Assembly (NCBI GenBank): GCA_000320545.1
Contig: ADNK01001387.1
Location: 27,501 to 52,500, forward strand
Direction of reading: 5' to 3'
DNA from: Bigelowiella natans CCMP2755
Taxonomy: Eukaryota; Cercozoa; Chlorarachniophyceae
DNA length: 25,000 nucleotides
The notes under the pieces were generated by a model. The model ran no database searches. It was not told the origin of the DNA and was given only the letters and a program-made list of their open reading frames with translations. Positions 1-9,971 of this stretch are shown piece after piece. How positions within the stretch are numbered: position 1 is the stretch's first letter; every line of letters begins with the position of its first letter. The position numbers and the translations under genes are program-made.

Positions 1-489
1 TTGTAAGTTTTCTCCGAGGCGAAGTTTTCAAATGGAAATCGAATGCTGCATAGGCTCTTCTTATCCGACGCATCCATTTGCGAGTGTTTATTAAGTTGTC
101 AGTTAGTCATGCATTCTGATTCAGGCAGGTTGACTGCGTATCGTAGACTAGTAGATAAGAGGCGAATGAATTCGCACTGCCAAGCTAGCAGGCGTTCATG
201 TGCGCAGTGAATGTCTTGATGTATATGATTCAGATAAAATACATCACACTGTGCTAGGCCTAGAGTATGCTAGGCTAGGCAACGAGGGCCGAATGTTGCA
301 AATTCTGTCCCTGGAGGCACCTTTGTAGTAGACATATGCATGCAATCGTGTCAACTCATATCACTACACAAGTCTAAAAGTCTTGCGCCGCTGAAACACA
401 CAAATACACACTGCATTTGCGCCAGTGAACTAGTTCACAGAGTGCGTCTACGCGTGTGGCATGCTAGCATGTACCACACAGACTAGAAA

Positions 490-492
<3 letters not shown>

Positions 493-526
<34 letters not shown>
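493..526. repeat. (GA)n microsatellite
   Basis: An uninterrupted GA dinucleotide run of 34 bases inside the gene-free region. Similar purine tracts occur in an intron of the CYTH-like gene (7845-7874) and as the complementary CT run at 13831-13848. Confidence 0.95.
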
Positions 527-530
<4 letters not shown>

Positions 531-559
531 AGAGGAAACGTGGTGTTGAACTCGCAAAG

Positions 560-966
560 CATCTAGCTAGATCTAGCTAGCTAGATCATGATGTACTAGT
601 GTAGCATGTTGATGTTGAACATTTTTGCTGTGACATTGACTAGTTGACACATTGAGAGTTACACAAGCTAGCAAGCGCTAGAGCGCTGCTTAGACTGATC
701 TAGTGAAGAGCATCAAGATGCAGACTGTTTTCAAAATCCACAGCAATGGAATGTAGCTTGTGCGTGTAGCATGCTTAGCATGATGGTGAAGCTTGCTAGC
801 TAGCTAGCTAGCTTGTCTAGTTGTGGCTGAACACTACTCCACACAACATGTTTTGGCTGCATGTCTAGATGTGGTCGTGTGCCTCAGCACATCTAACTGC
901 TAAGCTCAACTAGCTAGCTAGCTCAAATGTGTTGATCATTCTGTCTCGACCATGCTAGCTAGCTAG
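560..966. repeat. Cluster of short (CTAG)n palindromic repeats
   Basis: Perfect CTAG tandem runs occur at 573-584 (n=3), 796-811 (n=4), 910-921 (n=3) and 955-966 (n=3), with many isolated CTAG, GCTAGC and GCATGC words between them. Each run is self-complementary and could extrude as a small hairpin. A further n=3 run lies at 9426-9437 in another spacer. The function is unknown. Confidence 0.85.
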
Positions 967-1378
967 CATGCATGCGCAGCATGAGTGTGATAAGGAACAA
1001 AGTTGACTGCTTGTACAATCATTGATGTACAGAGTAGCGATAATTTCGACGATTCAGATCTTCATTGGTTAATTAGAACACGAGGATGAAATAAATTTAG
1101 GTAGTCAACAGGGAATAAATTAGCATGGCCATTGGCACACTTAGAATATGACAGTGCCAGCACAGCAAACAACGCGAGGAATACGATACCATTGTGTGAT
1201 ATGATTTTTTTTTACCAGAGTTAACATTTTCGTTGCTGTATTTGATGCAAAATAACATAAATAGTGCAATAGAACAGGAAGATAGGAAGGAAAGAATGAA
1301 AAGTAATTAAAAGATTCGATGAATAGAATCAAATCATGCGCACAATTTTCCTATTTGAAGCTGATTTCTGGATTTAAT

Positions 1379-3639
1379 TCAAAATGTCTTCGCACTGTAA
1401 CGTCCAATAGTTCCTTCTTTCCACCCGTTCCTTTCTTCTCCTTGTTGTGAAATTTGATCAACCTGAATTGAAAACATGTAAATATGGATGGTATATCTAG
1501 TTAGTATAGGCTTGTCATCTACTGTGGAAATGATCTATGTACCCAAAATATAAAATATTACACACCTTTTTATTATCGACTTCTTCACCGATAATTATTG
1601 CAAGTTCGCTGTTGCTTCGTGAGTTTCTGCGAAGCATTCTTGTGAGTGATTCCCCACTTCTCGAGAGCGTCCGTGATCCAGAACGCGAAAATCTTCTCGA
1701 ACGTCTCCGTTCCTTACTACTTCGCTTCTTCGGTAATGGAATTGCTTCGTTGATTGATTCATTCATTTTGGCAGTCTTAAACCCGGCTAATGCTCTCCGG
1801 ATCCCATCTGACCCTTGGTGAAGTAGCCCCAAAGGCAGTTTTCTATCTGGTGTTAATTCCTTTAGCGCTGAAAGTACAATCTTGTTTTCCCTGGAAACAA
1901 ATCATTGACTCATTCTTCAGTATTGGGAGGAAATATCTTGTGGATGATGAACTGACTTTAATGTCCTATGCAATCTAATAAGTCTTGCAGCGGCATTGAT
2001 TTTCTTCTTCATCTTTCCCCCACGTTTTATTAAGCTTTGTTTTGCAGGAGAAGGCTCCTCTTCCTCATCGTCAGACGGAATGTCAAGAATGCTTGTTAAC
2101 ATGTCGGTGACTGAGAATATGCGAAACATGTGAATATGTTATTGTGAGAGGAAATGAAATGGACATTGAAAATCGAACAGTAATTTACTATCCACCTTTC
2201 TCTGCAACGAATGGGAGTGACCATTCAAAGACGTCCATGAAGTTTGGTAGATAATATGGATGTGGTACTTCGCGAAATTGCTTAATTCCTAGCGCTCCGT
2301 CACTTAAACGCAAAATTGCTCCTTTATTTCCATATATGTCACAGTAATTCGGAGCCGAGAATATTGTGATGACTTTTGGGGCGGCACCACCTTCTCTCAT
2401 ATGGATTTTAAATCCTTCACCTTGAGCTTCATGGGCTCGTATAATAGATGTAATATTATTTTCCTCAAGAAACTGCTTCACGGCCTCAACACCATAGAGG
2501 TATGAACATTGACGGGTTTGATTATAAGAGAACCAGTCTGTTTCCAGGGCTTCTTCACTATCTGAGTCATCGACAGGGGGTTTTTTGTCCTCATCACAGG
2601 GATCAGACCATAGAAGATCACACATTGGGCCTTCTCGAGGGGTTTCTTTGAAGCGATTTAAGTCGTCAATCTCGTCAATCTGAAAAGTTTAATAAAAATC
2701 AAAAGCTATGAGCTAAGTAATTCCTATGATCCATTAAGTTTATTTTACAGAAGTAATATCAGGAGAGAGTCCGCCGTGTACGCAGAAAAAAGCTTGCTCA
2801 TTTTCTTTCGAGCCACTAGTGACAACTGCAGCAAGGGGAAGATGATCAAAGCAATCCATAATAGAATCATAGAGGTCCTCGCTGTATTTGTAAAGACCTA
2901 ACGATTAAATGGACTTCAGAAGCTATTTTCACTTCGTATTTATTCATACATTCGTCCTTAAAATTGAAGTGAGCCGTAAGTTGACGGCATTCGTGATTTC
3001 CTCGCAGCATTCGAAACGAGTCTCCGAAGTTAAGCTTCAAACAAAATAGATACATGATGACTTCTGTCGAAAAGCAGCCCCGGTCAACATAGTCTCCAAG
3101 AAATAAATACGTAGACTCAAGGGGATCCCCGCCGTATTCATCCCCAAACAAACGGTCAAGATCAAAGAATTGTCCATGAATGTCACCAACAACTACAAAG
3201 GTCATTTGTCAGCAAAGTTCATTTTTCAGTAATGCAAATTAGACCAAATTACCTGTGATTGGTACTCGTAGCGCCAAAACATTTGGCTCTTTGCTTAGCA
3301 TTGCCATAACTTCCTTGACAACTTCCACATAGAGTTTTTCTTCGATTCTACCTTCACGTAAGAGATGATCGCGAAGTACTTTCAAGTTAGGCACCTGCAT
3401 TAAGAATTAAGTTTAAACTACTCAATTTTATCGATCTTCTCTTCAAAACTTGCTGGTATTTTATACGATACCTTAGTACCCTTCGGATAAAGAAGTTCTC
3501 GTGATAACCTATATTTAGGCGGAGCTACAACATCCTTCATTACCCTGTCATCCTCAGCACTTTTATGATCCGTCTTGGCTTCATATTCTGGTTCACCTCC
3601 AGTAGACACTTTTTTGGCTTTAGCTGTAGGATCACTCAT
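1379..3639 (-). CDS. CNA: Calcineurin A (Ser/Thr phosphatase 2B catalytic subunit), 8 exons
   Basis: Ca2+/calmodulin-activated protein phosphatase catalytic chain, expected to act in the cytosol with a calcineurin B subunit. Exons in transcript order: 3639-3472, 3394-3253, 3192-2950, 2897-2749, 2679-2196, 2110-1957, 1890-1566, 1462-1379; 1749 nt, 582 aa, all introns GT-AG and phase-consistent. Metal-site motifs are intact: GDIHG (106-110), GDYVDRG (136-142), RGNHE (167-171), followed by VHGG, RAHEAQ and SAPNYCD. Next come the calcineurin B-binding helix (starts VTDML, 396), a basic calmodulin-binding segment (about 427-447; [15 protein letters not shown]) and an autoinhibitory segment (about 484-500; ends [11 protein letters not shown]). 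All regulatory parts are therefore present. After the autoinhibitor, the protein adds an Arg/Ser-rich tail and a short last exon not seen in animal calcineurins. The start is the first ATG ([10 protein letters not shown]) after a short 5' leader. Identity is essentially certain; the last exon is the least certain part. Confidence 0.96.
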
Positions 3640-3999
3640 TATGTTTAGTCTATCTTGATAGTTGCAGAGGTTGGCCCTTTATATGATTGCAAGGGAAAGG
3701 CTCTGGTTTCTTGCTTTGTTTGGGACCACTACTGAGGTGTTATGTATTGTTTGTCCACCGATGAGAAATAACAGGAATAATAACGCAGGGGAATTTGTAC
3801 ATGATTGTTTGTTTGTGTTGTTATATTACACAGAAATGCCAAGAAATTGTACATATTTCAAACCAGACAGCTCAAATAGTCCATATGTCATAAATCTTTA
3901 TTCGTTCAGAGGCACTACTACACATTTCCAGATTAGTTCGTCGATACGATATGTCGTAAGGGATGAATACAAGGCGATTTTACATAAGTAATAAGAATA
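3640..3999. promoter_or_regulatory. Head-to-head promoter region between calcineurin and GTPase genes
   Basis: 360 bases separate the start codons of two divergently transcribed genes, so both promoters and 5' UTRs must lie here unless there are untranslated upstream exons. The stretch lacks CTAG-type repeats. A 109-codon open frame on the plus strand (3662-3991) has no recognisable features and is probably chance. No TATA box or other element could be assigned reliably. Confidence 0.6.
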
Positions 4000-5597
4000 A
4001 TGGCCGCCTCATCATTTCAGCCTCGATACTCCCGCATTTTAGTTCTTGGATCAAAGCGAGTTGGGAAAACGTCCCTTCTTGCGGCAGCGTTAAATGGGGA
4101 TCTAGCTGAAGACAACATGTATAATCCAACTTTGCGAGTGGAAAGGTTAGTTAGAGTGATGCGATCCTGAGCGTGCTGGTGGTGATTGAGTGATTGAGAC
4201 TTCTATGTCCAATGTGCATGCACATGGGGTGTGAGTAACAATACGATAATCAAGCATTTTTGTTCTAATGGTCAAATACATACATCTTACACATAAACAT
4301 TGATTAATTTGAGGACAATTCTATTTGTAAGATTTTATGATGTCGATCGAAAGCTGGAATTCATTGATACCCCAGGGTTATCCAAAATTTTGGATTCAGA
4401 TGAAGGCGTAGAATTTGCCAAAGGTCCATCCTGAGAGTTGCTTCTGTAATGTTGTGCGCATGATATAATCTACCTCCAGATCCAGTAGTGAAGGAAATCC
4501 TAGATACAATTGGTACTCGACGAAAAGAGGTCGCTTTAAGTACATGTATCAATAGTCATGAAAAATAAGACTTTCCTCCTTTGAGCCTTTGAGTGAACTT
4601 TTCATACTCAACATTATCTACCTAAAGATCCTCAAAGAGTGGAACTCGACGCTCTAGACGCGTATGTTATTGTTCACAATTCAGATAGGTTGGTTGGGAT
4701 AACATACAGATTAAGCTATCCCTAAGATTTCCATACACCAATTTGCTAGGAAATCAAAAGAAATGGCAACCGCCTTAAAGGGTGAAATCTCAAAAGCTCT
4801 AGCTAAAAGAATGAAGTAACCTAAAAACTAGAAAATAAGTGCGATGAATTAGAAGACAGGACCAGAACGACTTTAGATCATAGTGCCCAGAAGGATTTCA
4901 AACTCAATTTCAAAAATTATTTTGTTTTTCTTTTCAGAGCAAGCAATGGAAAAACCAAAAAAATGCCCATCATTCTCACAGTGCACAACGATTTTAAGCT
5001 GAAGCCTTCTTCAATTTTGACCATGATGAGTGTTAAGCTGCAAGTTCCAGATTCCCATCAACGTTCTCAGCCACTTAATCACGCAGAAGTATCGAAAGAC
5101 ACAGACAGTAAACACTCAGCCAATTTCAAGGTTTTACGATTTTCTCTAAACGATCCAAGAAAGAAACGTTTAAAATTATTTTCTCCGTTTTCTTTCAGTT
5201 TTCTTTTACATAACTCTGATATTTGTTCAATTCGATACTTCACCAATAATTATTTTGAATTCGATATTAACCAGCGGAGTGATTTCTCAGTGAATGCGAA
5301 GACTTTCAGTAACATAGATCAAATGCTTGATACACTTGCAGATGAGGTAGAGTAGATTGTTTTATACATCACTCATGATTTTTGAACAATAGAGTATATC
5401 AATATTTTAATGGCGTTGTCCCTTAATGATATTTAACATTAACATCTTGATGCATAAATATGTAGCTTCAGAATAGCAGAAGAGAAATCGAAGATTGTTT
5501 ACCACAGCTTCAATTGAATCGGGGAAACAAATTGGATGTCAATAACAGGGCATCGTGTATCGTAGAAGGCAACATCAGTAGTTGCGCTTTGTCTTGA
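4000..5597 (+). CDS. Divergent Ras-superfamily small GTPase, 7 exons
   Basis: Likely GTP-binding switch protein; subfamily not identified. Exons: 4000-4145, 4332-4423, 4480-4512, 4628-4688, 4750-4815, 4938-5346, 5466-5597; 939 nt, 312 aa, phases consistent throughout. The P-loop GSKRVGKTS (17-25) and DTPG (61-64; the G3 motif, usually DTAG) are clear. Thr44 in YNPTLR is a candidate switch I threonine. The C-terminal part matches the Ras G5 region: NAKTFSNIDQMLDTLADE, with NAK (252-254) in place of SAK. The G4 motif NKxD is replaced by HNDF (149-152), so guanine specificity may be altered. A polar insertion (about 160-225) and a 43-residue last exon make it much longer than a typical ~200-aa Ras protein. 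The start is an ATG in AATAATGGC context. The long exon 6 has a pyrimidine-rich acceptor-like site at about 5199, but splicing there breaks the frame. No C-terminal prenylation box is present. Confidence 0.75.
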
Positions 5598-6564
5598 ATG
5601 ACAAGGGTTAAAAGAAGATTACAAGTAGCACTCATTCAGCATCATGGTCGTTGGGGCCACAAATTAATAACCCATTGGATCATGCTGTGTTTTGCAACAT
5701 GAAACAAGCACAAATGCGCCTTTCATCGACTTGCGCACACCGGTTTGCAATGTGCGTCTCATGGCACAAATTGCAGTCATGATGTTTGCACTGGTCCGCA
5801 TCAATGTTGCTCATTTGACACAAAAAACCACATTGAGACTAATTGAAAGCTTCACTAGAACGAACACACATGTGTGTGCCTGTCTAGCCATAGCAACAAG
5901 CTGACGACAGATGCACAGCTAGACAGACATGCCATGCTCGATGCAGGAGGACAAGGACAAGAACCACTCATTGCACATGCCGTGTCATCATCACACAACG
6001 CTGAACGCACGTGCGTGTGCACAAACAGCAGATTTTCCGTCACTGTGTCAGGCTGCAGGGCACTCTAGCACTAGAGCATATGCTAGCATTTCAAGATGCA
6101 AGCACGCTAGCACGCTAGCACGGCGACGTCTAGATCTAGATGATTGTCATGTGATGCTGGCATACGCACTTGTGCACACGTCTAGACGTGACACTGTGCA
6201 CATGTACATCCACATGGTCTCTATGGCTGTTAAGGGAAAATTTATTAGCAAGATCATCGTGCGTCATCAAGTTATGACAAGAAAGCTCGTTGTAGTCTTG
6301 ACCGTAGGAACTAGAAATTTGTTGGCCTCTTTTCACCAGGAGTTCTATTTCATTTGTTGTCCATACGTGAAAACATTAATCTCAGATAAAATGGTATTAT
6401 GGTTCTGAGGGCATTAGTTTAGATACAGTCTAATTAGGAGGTCACCATGATTCGCTATATTTCTCTTCAAAAACTTTGTTTTATGTGCGACAAACATACA
6501 GAAATTGCTTTTAAGACAAGAAACCAAAAACCTCCTGAACTATTTTTTTTAACATGATCAGAAA
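5598..6564. other. Gene-free tail-to-tail spacer
   Basis: Lies between the 3' ends of the GTPase (+) and the small membrane protein (-). Overlapping open frames on both strands between 5690 and 6410 show no domain, no splice structure and no conserved motif. The middle (about 5870-6190) is rich in CTAG, GCTAGC and CATG words, including a short tandem of CACGCTAG near 6108-6120. No RNA gene was recognised. Confidence 0.6.
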
Positions 6565-6942
6565 TTAAATGAGATCATCGCTATCTTCATCATCAATGTT
6601 TTTTGAAAGAGCCTTAGCGCGAAAATATAAACTATTTATTTCCCTCCCAGTTAAACTCTTGTATAAGTATAGATAAAGGACGATGATCAATATTAAAACG
6701 GTAATTATGATTGGGATAGCGTAGCAGATTTTTCCTGCTGTGTCTTGCCTATTCCGGTGACAATTATTCGCATCACTCATGATTGGCTCATATGTCTGAA
6801 CCTTCTTCGTTTCCTGCGATTCACCAAACGCTGGTGCAGGTAAATATTTGCCATCGTTCATGTCTCCCTCGCTATCGGATAACTGGTGATGGGATGTTTG
6901 GTATCCACGAGCTCGTTCCCGTTGTCGCTGACGAATCGCCAT
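6565..6942 (-). CDS. Small single-pass membrane protein, family unknown
   Basis: Open frame of 125 residues from the ATG at 6942 (MAIRQRQRERARGY) to TAA at 6565. A basic N-terminus is followed by a polar stretch, then one strongly hydrophobic helix at about 72-94 (ICYAIPIIITVLILIIVLYL), then a short tail ending in acidic residues (DDEDSDDLI). There is no signal peptide, so a type II or tail-anchored-like topology is likely. The frame stays open upstream without an ATG. An ATG at 7223 could begin a 5' exon (MSLSAMGYYSNFDEP), joined for example from a GT near 7124 to an acceptor near 6950; this would add an N-terminal segment but is not secure. I recognise no family. Confidence 0.5.
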   Translation of the reverse strand: MAIRQRQRERARGYQTSHHQLSDSEGDMNDGKYLPAPAFGESQETKKVQTYEPIMSDANNCHRNRQDTAGKICYAIPIIITVLILIIVLYLYLYKSLTGREINSLYFRAKALSKNIDDEDSDDLI

Positions 6943-7505
6943 CCCAAGACTTTGTCCAGTTACAGCAAATATGTATCGTATTGAACAGCAAAAGAAGCAA
7001 TATCGAAATATTAGGCCTCGTGACACGATACGAAAGGACGTCACACCAGACGGGTTTGTGCACACGGTGTTGCTAGTTGGCTTTGGCGACGTAACCAAGC
7101 ACTGCACTGCACTGTGGCAAAAGGTTGTAATTTGTACGAAAAGAAAGCTACGAAATGTTGTCGCACTATGCGAATGGATGGTTCGTCGAAGTTAGAGTAG
7201 TATCCCATGGCGCTGAGCGACATGGGTTGTAAAACTTATTTTTTATATTAATTTTGTATGGCGGACGGTGACGGGCATGCGGAACTTTTCTCTTTGTTGG
7301 ATATAGATCTACGACAAATTATTATTATTTGACGTATTAATTAATCGGGAAATAATGTCGTAGTGGTTATTGGCTATCTGTTTTTATAGTACGACTTCGC
7401 CTTGCAAGTGGTAGTAGTAGTAGCAGTGGTAGTACTGAGGTACATTACCAATAATAACACCTGTGCGACTCACGAAATAAAAGAACACAGAAACCAACCA
7501 ACACA
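6943..7505. promoter_or_regulatory. Head-to-head region between the membrane-protein gene and the CYTH-like gene
   Basis: Divergent spacer expected to hold both promoters. The segment 6943-7223 may contain a 5' exon of the membrane-protein gene. The rest is AT-rich, with a short (GTA)-rich tract near 7410-7435, and free of CTAG runs. No specific element was identified. Confidence 0.5.
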
Positions 7506-7796
7506 ATGGCAGAATGGCGTCTCTTTGTGCCTCTCAATCTCAAGGTAGAGTTCATTTTAGTAGGTTTGACCTCAACGATATTAATAGATACTTCCAAATT
7601 AGCATGAAGGAACCCTGAAGCTTGAAGAAGAACTCAATGCTGTATGCTGTCTCCTCAAGGTTGTCGTCTATCCGTAATGAAAAATGTGTGCAACTTTGAA
7701 CTAGTGCATAACAACTGGTCAGTCTGCAGGTTTTCCTGTGCTTCCTTTCAATGGAACAGAACGCCGAGTCGATATTTATGTGGTTATATCTTAGCC

Positions 7797-7877
<81 letters not shown>

Positions 7878-9046
7878 ACAACCATTCAATCTACGTTTTT
7901 ATTTATCTAAGGATTATCAGTAGTGGTAGTAGTAACTTCTTCCCATGCTTTCATAGGTGTTAAATCCATCTCTTGGACTAAAACTCAGGAAACTTCAATC
8001 ATTTTAACTAGCGACTTACAACCTTCTTATCTATTTAATTCTACTACAGAGGAACAAAGAATGGCTGGAAACTTGAGCTAAAAGTTTTAAAAGTAAGTGC
8101 TAAGCCGACGGCAGTTTTGGCTATCGAGACATGGAAAAAGGTCAAGTCACGAAAAGGAACAGCATCAATACGAAAGAATGGAAAGAGAGATCAAGAAAGG
8201 AAGAGAGAGAGGGGGGGGGGGGGGGGTGAGGGGGAGGAAGGGGAGCAGAGAGATTCCAGGTATCAATAGGATTAAATTTGTTTTGCTGAACATCTCCAAA
8301 AAAAAGGTGGTGAATACGCCAATTACCTCCGACTTCTCACTGGAAAATCCGAGCGTAGATCAGAATGTTCTTATAGAAGTTCTGAAGAAACAGGTAATTT
8401 TTAACTATAACCCGGCAGACTTACAATTTAGCAGACTTAAAATTTTCATTTGTTATTAGAAAGCAGAAGGTGTGAGCGAGTGCCTTGATATCCTCGAAAA
8501 GATGAACCAGAAGGTAGTCTCCACCCTTATGAGAAAACAACGAGAAGATGATTAAGCAGTGTAACGGAAAATAATTGCAGGATTTCGCTCGTGCATGTGT
8601 GTTTATCGACAAATCTAGGATGAATATATCGAGGTTTATTCCGTTTTTCGTCTACCATCTCCCTTTTATTTGCAACCACTGACTTCAAAATACGGCAGCA
8701 TATTTGCAGTAGAGGTGACAGATATCCAAGTAAGTCCCGCTACCCAGAGAACAAATAAAGGCAATAGCAACAACAATAACAACAACAACAAGTTTGATGA
8801 ATCAACATCTACCTGGTACCGATCTGTGTGCATCGAGGGACGTAATTCTGAGAAGGTGACTAAGTTTGTAACGGTGAATAAAACTTGGATTTCATATGAT
8901 ATTTCTTTAAGGCTATTGAAGCCGTGTGGGGCAGGTACAATAAATCTTCATCAGACACGAAGAACAAGAAAACGGTATTCGTTGGAGGATATCCCGGGTA
9001 TTATTACAACTCCACAGATTTAGGCCGTGATGATCTGGATTCGTAA
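7506..9046 (+). CDS. CYTH-like conserved protein, 11 exons, one apparent GA-AG intron
   Basis: Exons: 7506-7544, 7603-7659, 7723-7782, 7957-7988, 8050-8145, 8270-8393, 8460-8513, 8581-8633, 8699-8729, 8793-8855, 8912-9046; 744 nt, 247 aa. The ordered motifs are EWRLFVPL near the start, RRVDIYVVL, GLKLRG, WKLELKV, ETWKKVK, CVFIDKSRM, FAVEVTDIQ, YRSVCIEG and a terminal GGYPGY. Alternating charged beta strands in this order fit the CYTH/triphosphate-tunnel fold (adenylyl cyclase class IV and thiamine triphosphatase relatives), but the canonical N-terminal ExExK is not evident, so catalytic activity is unproven. The motifs are spread over tiny exons, and their reassembly in one frame is the main support. 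The intron after exon 4 begins GA instead of GT. The stretch 8730-8792 is a stop-free multiple of three and may be retained, adding an Asn-rich loop. Exons 1-3 and the exon 5/6 junction are the least certain. Confidence 0.72.
7803..7874. repeat. (AT)n-(AG)n compound microsatellite in an intron
   Basis: An AT run (7803-7843) passes directly into an AG run (7845-7874) inside intron 3 of the CYTH-like gene. Open frames crossing it are artefacts of the repeat. Confidence 0.95.
7989..8049 (+). other. Non-canonical GA-AG intron
   Basis: Exon 4 of the CYTH-like gene ends in ...AAACTCAG and the next bases are GAAACT. There is no GT anywhere between 7960 and 8049, and reading through hits a TAA within a few codons. 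Joining at this point restores GLKLRGTKNGWKLELKV, the best-conserved stretch of the protein. The acceptor (pyrimidine-rich, ends CTACTACAG) is normal and the length, 61 nt, matches neighbouring introns. A GT-to-GA sequencing error or allele is the alternative. Confidence 0.65.
8211..8226. repeat. Poly-G tract in an intron
   Basis: Sixteen consecutive G follow a GA-rich stretch in intron 5 of the CYTH-like gene. The exact length may be unreliable. Confidence 0.9.
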
Positions 9047-9971
9047 CTATAGTAACCCCTTTTTGCGTAAGGTTTCTTTGTAATCTCTTGGAGAATGGAA
9101 TGGTGGCAAAATCACCACAAGATCAGCAGATGACTAAGTCAGAGATTCGGACAACCAATCATCCAAGTGATGTTTCCAGTGAGTCTACCGAAAAGAATCG
9201 TGAGAAACTTGCTTTGAAATAGTCCCTGTTACACCAACCAAATAGTCAAGTACTCCAAGTGTAAGTGGTGAAATCTGATCTAAAATCAAAATAACGTTGC
9301 ATACATTGCAGAAACGACATAATGATGTTGTATTCCCCAAACAGATGCCATGTAGTTCGCTTTCATTGTACTTCTTGCTTATGACAATGCTACTTTCATT
9401 TCAGACACACATGCTAGCATGATTACTAGCTAGCTAGATCATGACGACATCTAACTCATCATGACGATGATTGCGTCAGTCATGCATAGCACTATTTGGG
9501 TCACATGACCAGAGCTAGCAGAGTGAATGCTTGCGGGCATTCTAGCAATGCATCTTTGTTATTAGAATGAAATGTGTCTGTCATCGCTAACCAATAGATC
9601 GTAGCATGCTAGCATGCGCACATTGCAATGCTAGAATGTGTAGCATGTAAACAGTGACGTGTGTTAACACTACGTGCTGTGCTAGGTTAGGACACGACCT
9701 ATGATAATAGACACAGCAATACACTATATATATTGTGTATTGCATGTCTATCATCATGTGTCTACTGTGTCTACACAGCAAGTTTAAAAAGTAGCCTAGT
9801 TGTGTGTTGTGCGAATAATTAGAGATGGTAGATAAAAAAAGGAGATGCCAAATTGTTAATAAGCTTTGGCTTGTTGCAACTGCAGCTACTCCTTTTGTTT
9901 GTGATGATAATAAGCATTAGCAATGATGAACAGTTTCATCCTTGAATGAATGTCATAAGTTAATGATACTA
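9047..9971. other. Gene-free tail-to-tail spacer
   Basis: Between the 3' ends of the CYTH-like gene (+) and the polar-protein gene (-). It holds a CTAG-rich patch (about 9410-9620) with an n=3 run at 9426-9437, and the hairpin element at 9707-9751. A roughly 45-codon open frame ending near 9222 could be a terminal extension of the CYTH-like gene only through a 29-nt intron, which is shorter than any other intron here. Confidence 0.6.
9707..9751. repeat. Hairpin (inverted-repeat) element, copy 1
   Basis: The left arm (9707-9724) and right arm (9735-9751) are complementary apart from a two-base bulge; GCAATACAC pairs perfectly with GTGTATTGC around an AT-rich loop. The flanks extend the pairing weakly. 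The outer arm sequences recur at 14094-14133 with a different loop. It could be a MITE-like remnant or a structured 3' element. Confidence 0.7.

Larger units (their letters stand above)
1..1378. other. Gene-free stretch downstream of the calcineurin gene
   Basis: I see no convincing exon on either strand. Roughly the first 1000 bases are dominated by short self-complementary words (CTAG, GCTAGC, GCATGC) and one (GA)n tract. The last ~350 bases are AT-rich and should contain the 3' UTR of the minus-strand calcineurin gene that ends at 1379. No polyadenylation signal could be assigned with confidence. Confidence 0.7.

Noticed and set aside
3662-3991. A 109-codon plus-strand open frame between the calcineurin and GTPase start codons
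   Set aside because: It occupies the whole divergent promoter region, lacks a clear ATG near its beginning in a good context and shows no protein-family feature.
4689-4740. An alternative acceptor at about 4712 for exon 5 of the GTPase
   Set aside because: It leads to an in-frame stop within a few codons; the acceptor ending at 4749 keeps the frame open and in phase.
5929-6408. A 159-codon plus-strand open frame in the tail-to-tail spacer
   Set aside because: Composition follows the CATG/CTAG/CACA repeat vocabulary, there is no domain, and competing frames cover the same DNA.
7644-7963. Open frames encoding long Ile-Tyr and Arg-Glu repeats
   Set aside because: They are translations of the AT/AG microsatellite in an intron of the CYTH-like gene.
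9072-9222. An extra terminal exon for the CYTH-like gene reading FLCNLLENGMVAKSP
   Set aside because: It needs a 29-nt intron, about half the length of the shortest other intron, and the protein already ends after the conserved GGYPGY segment.
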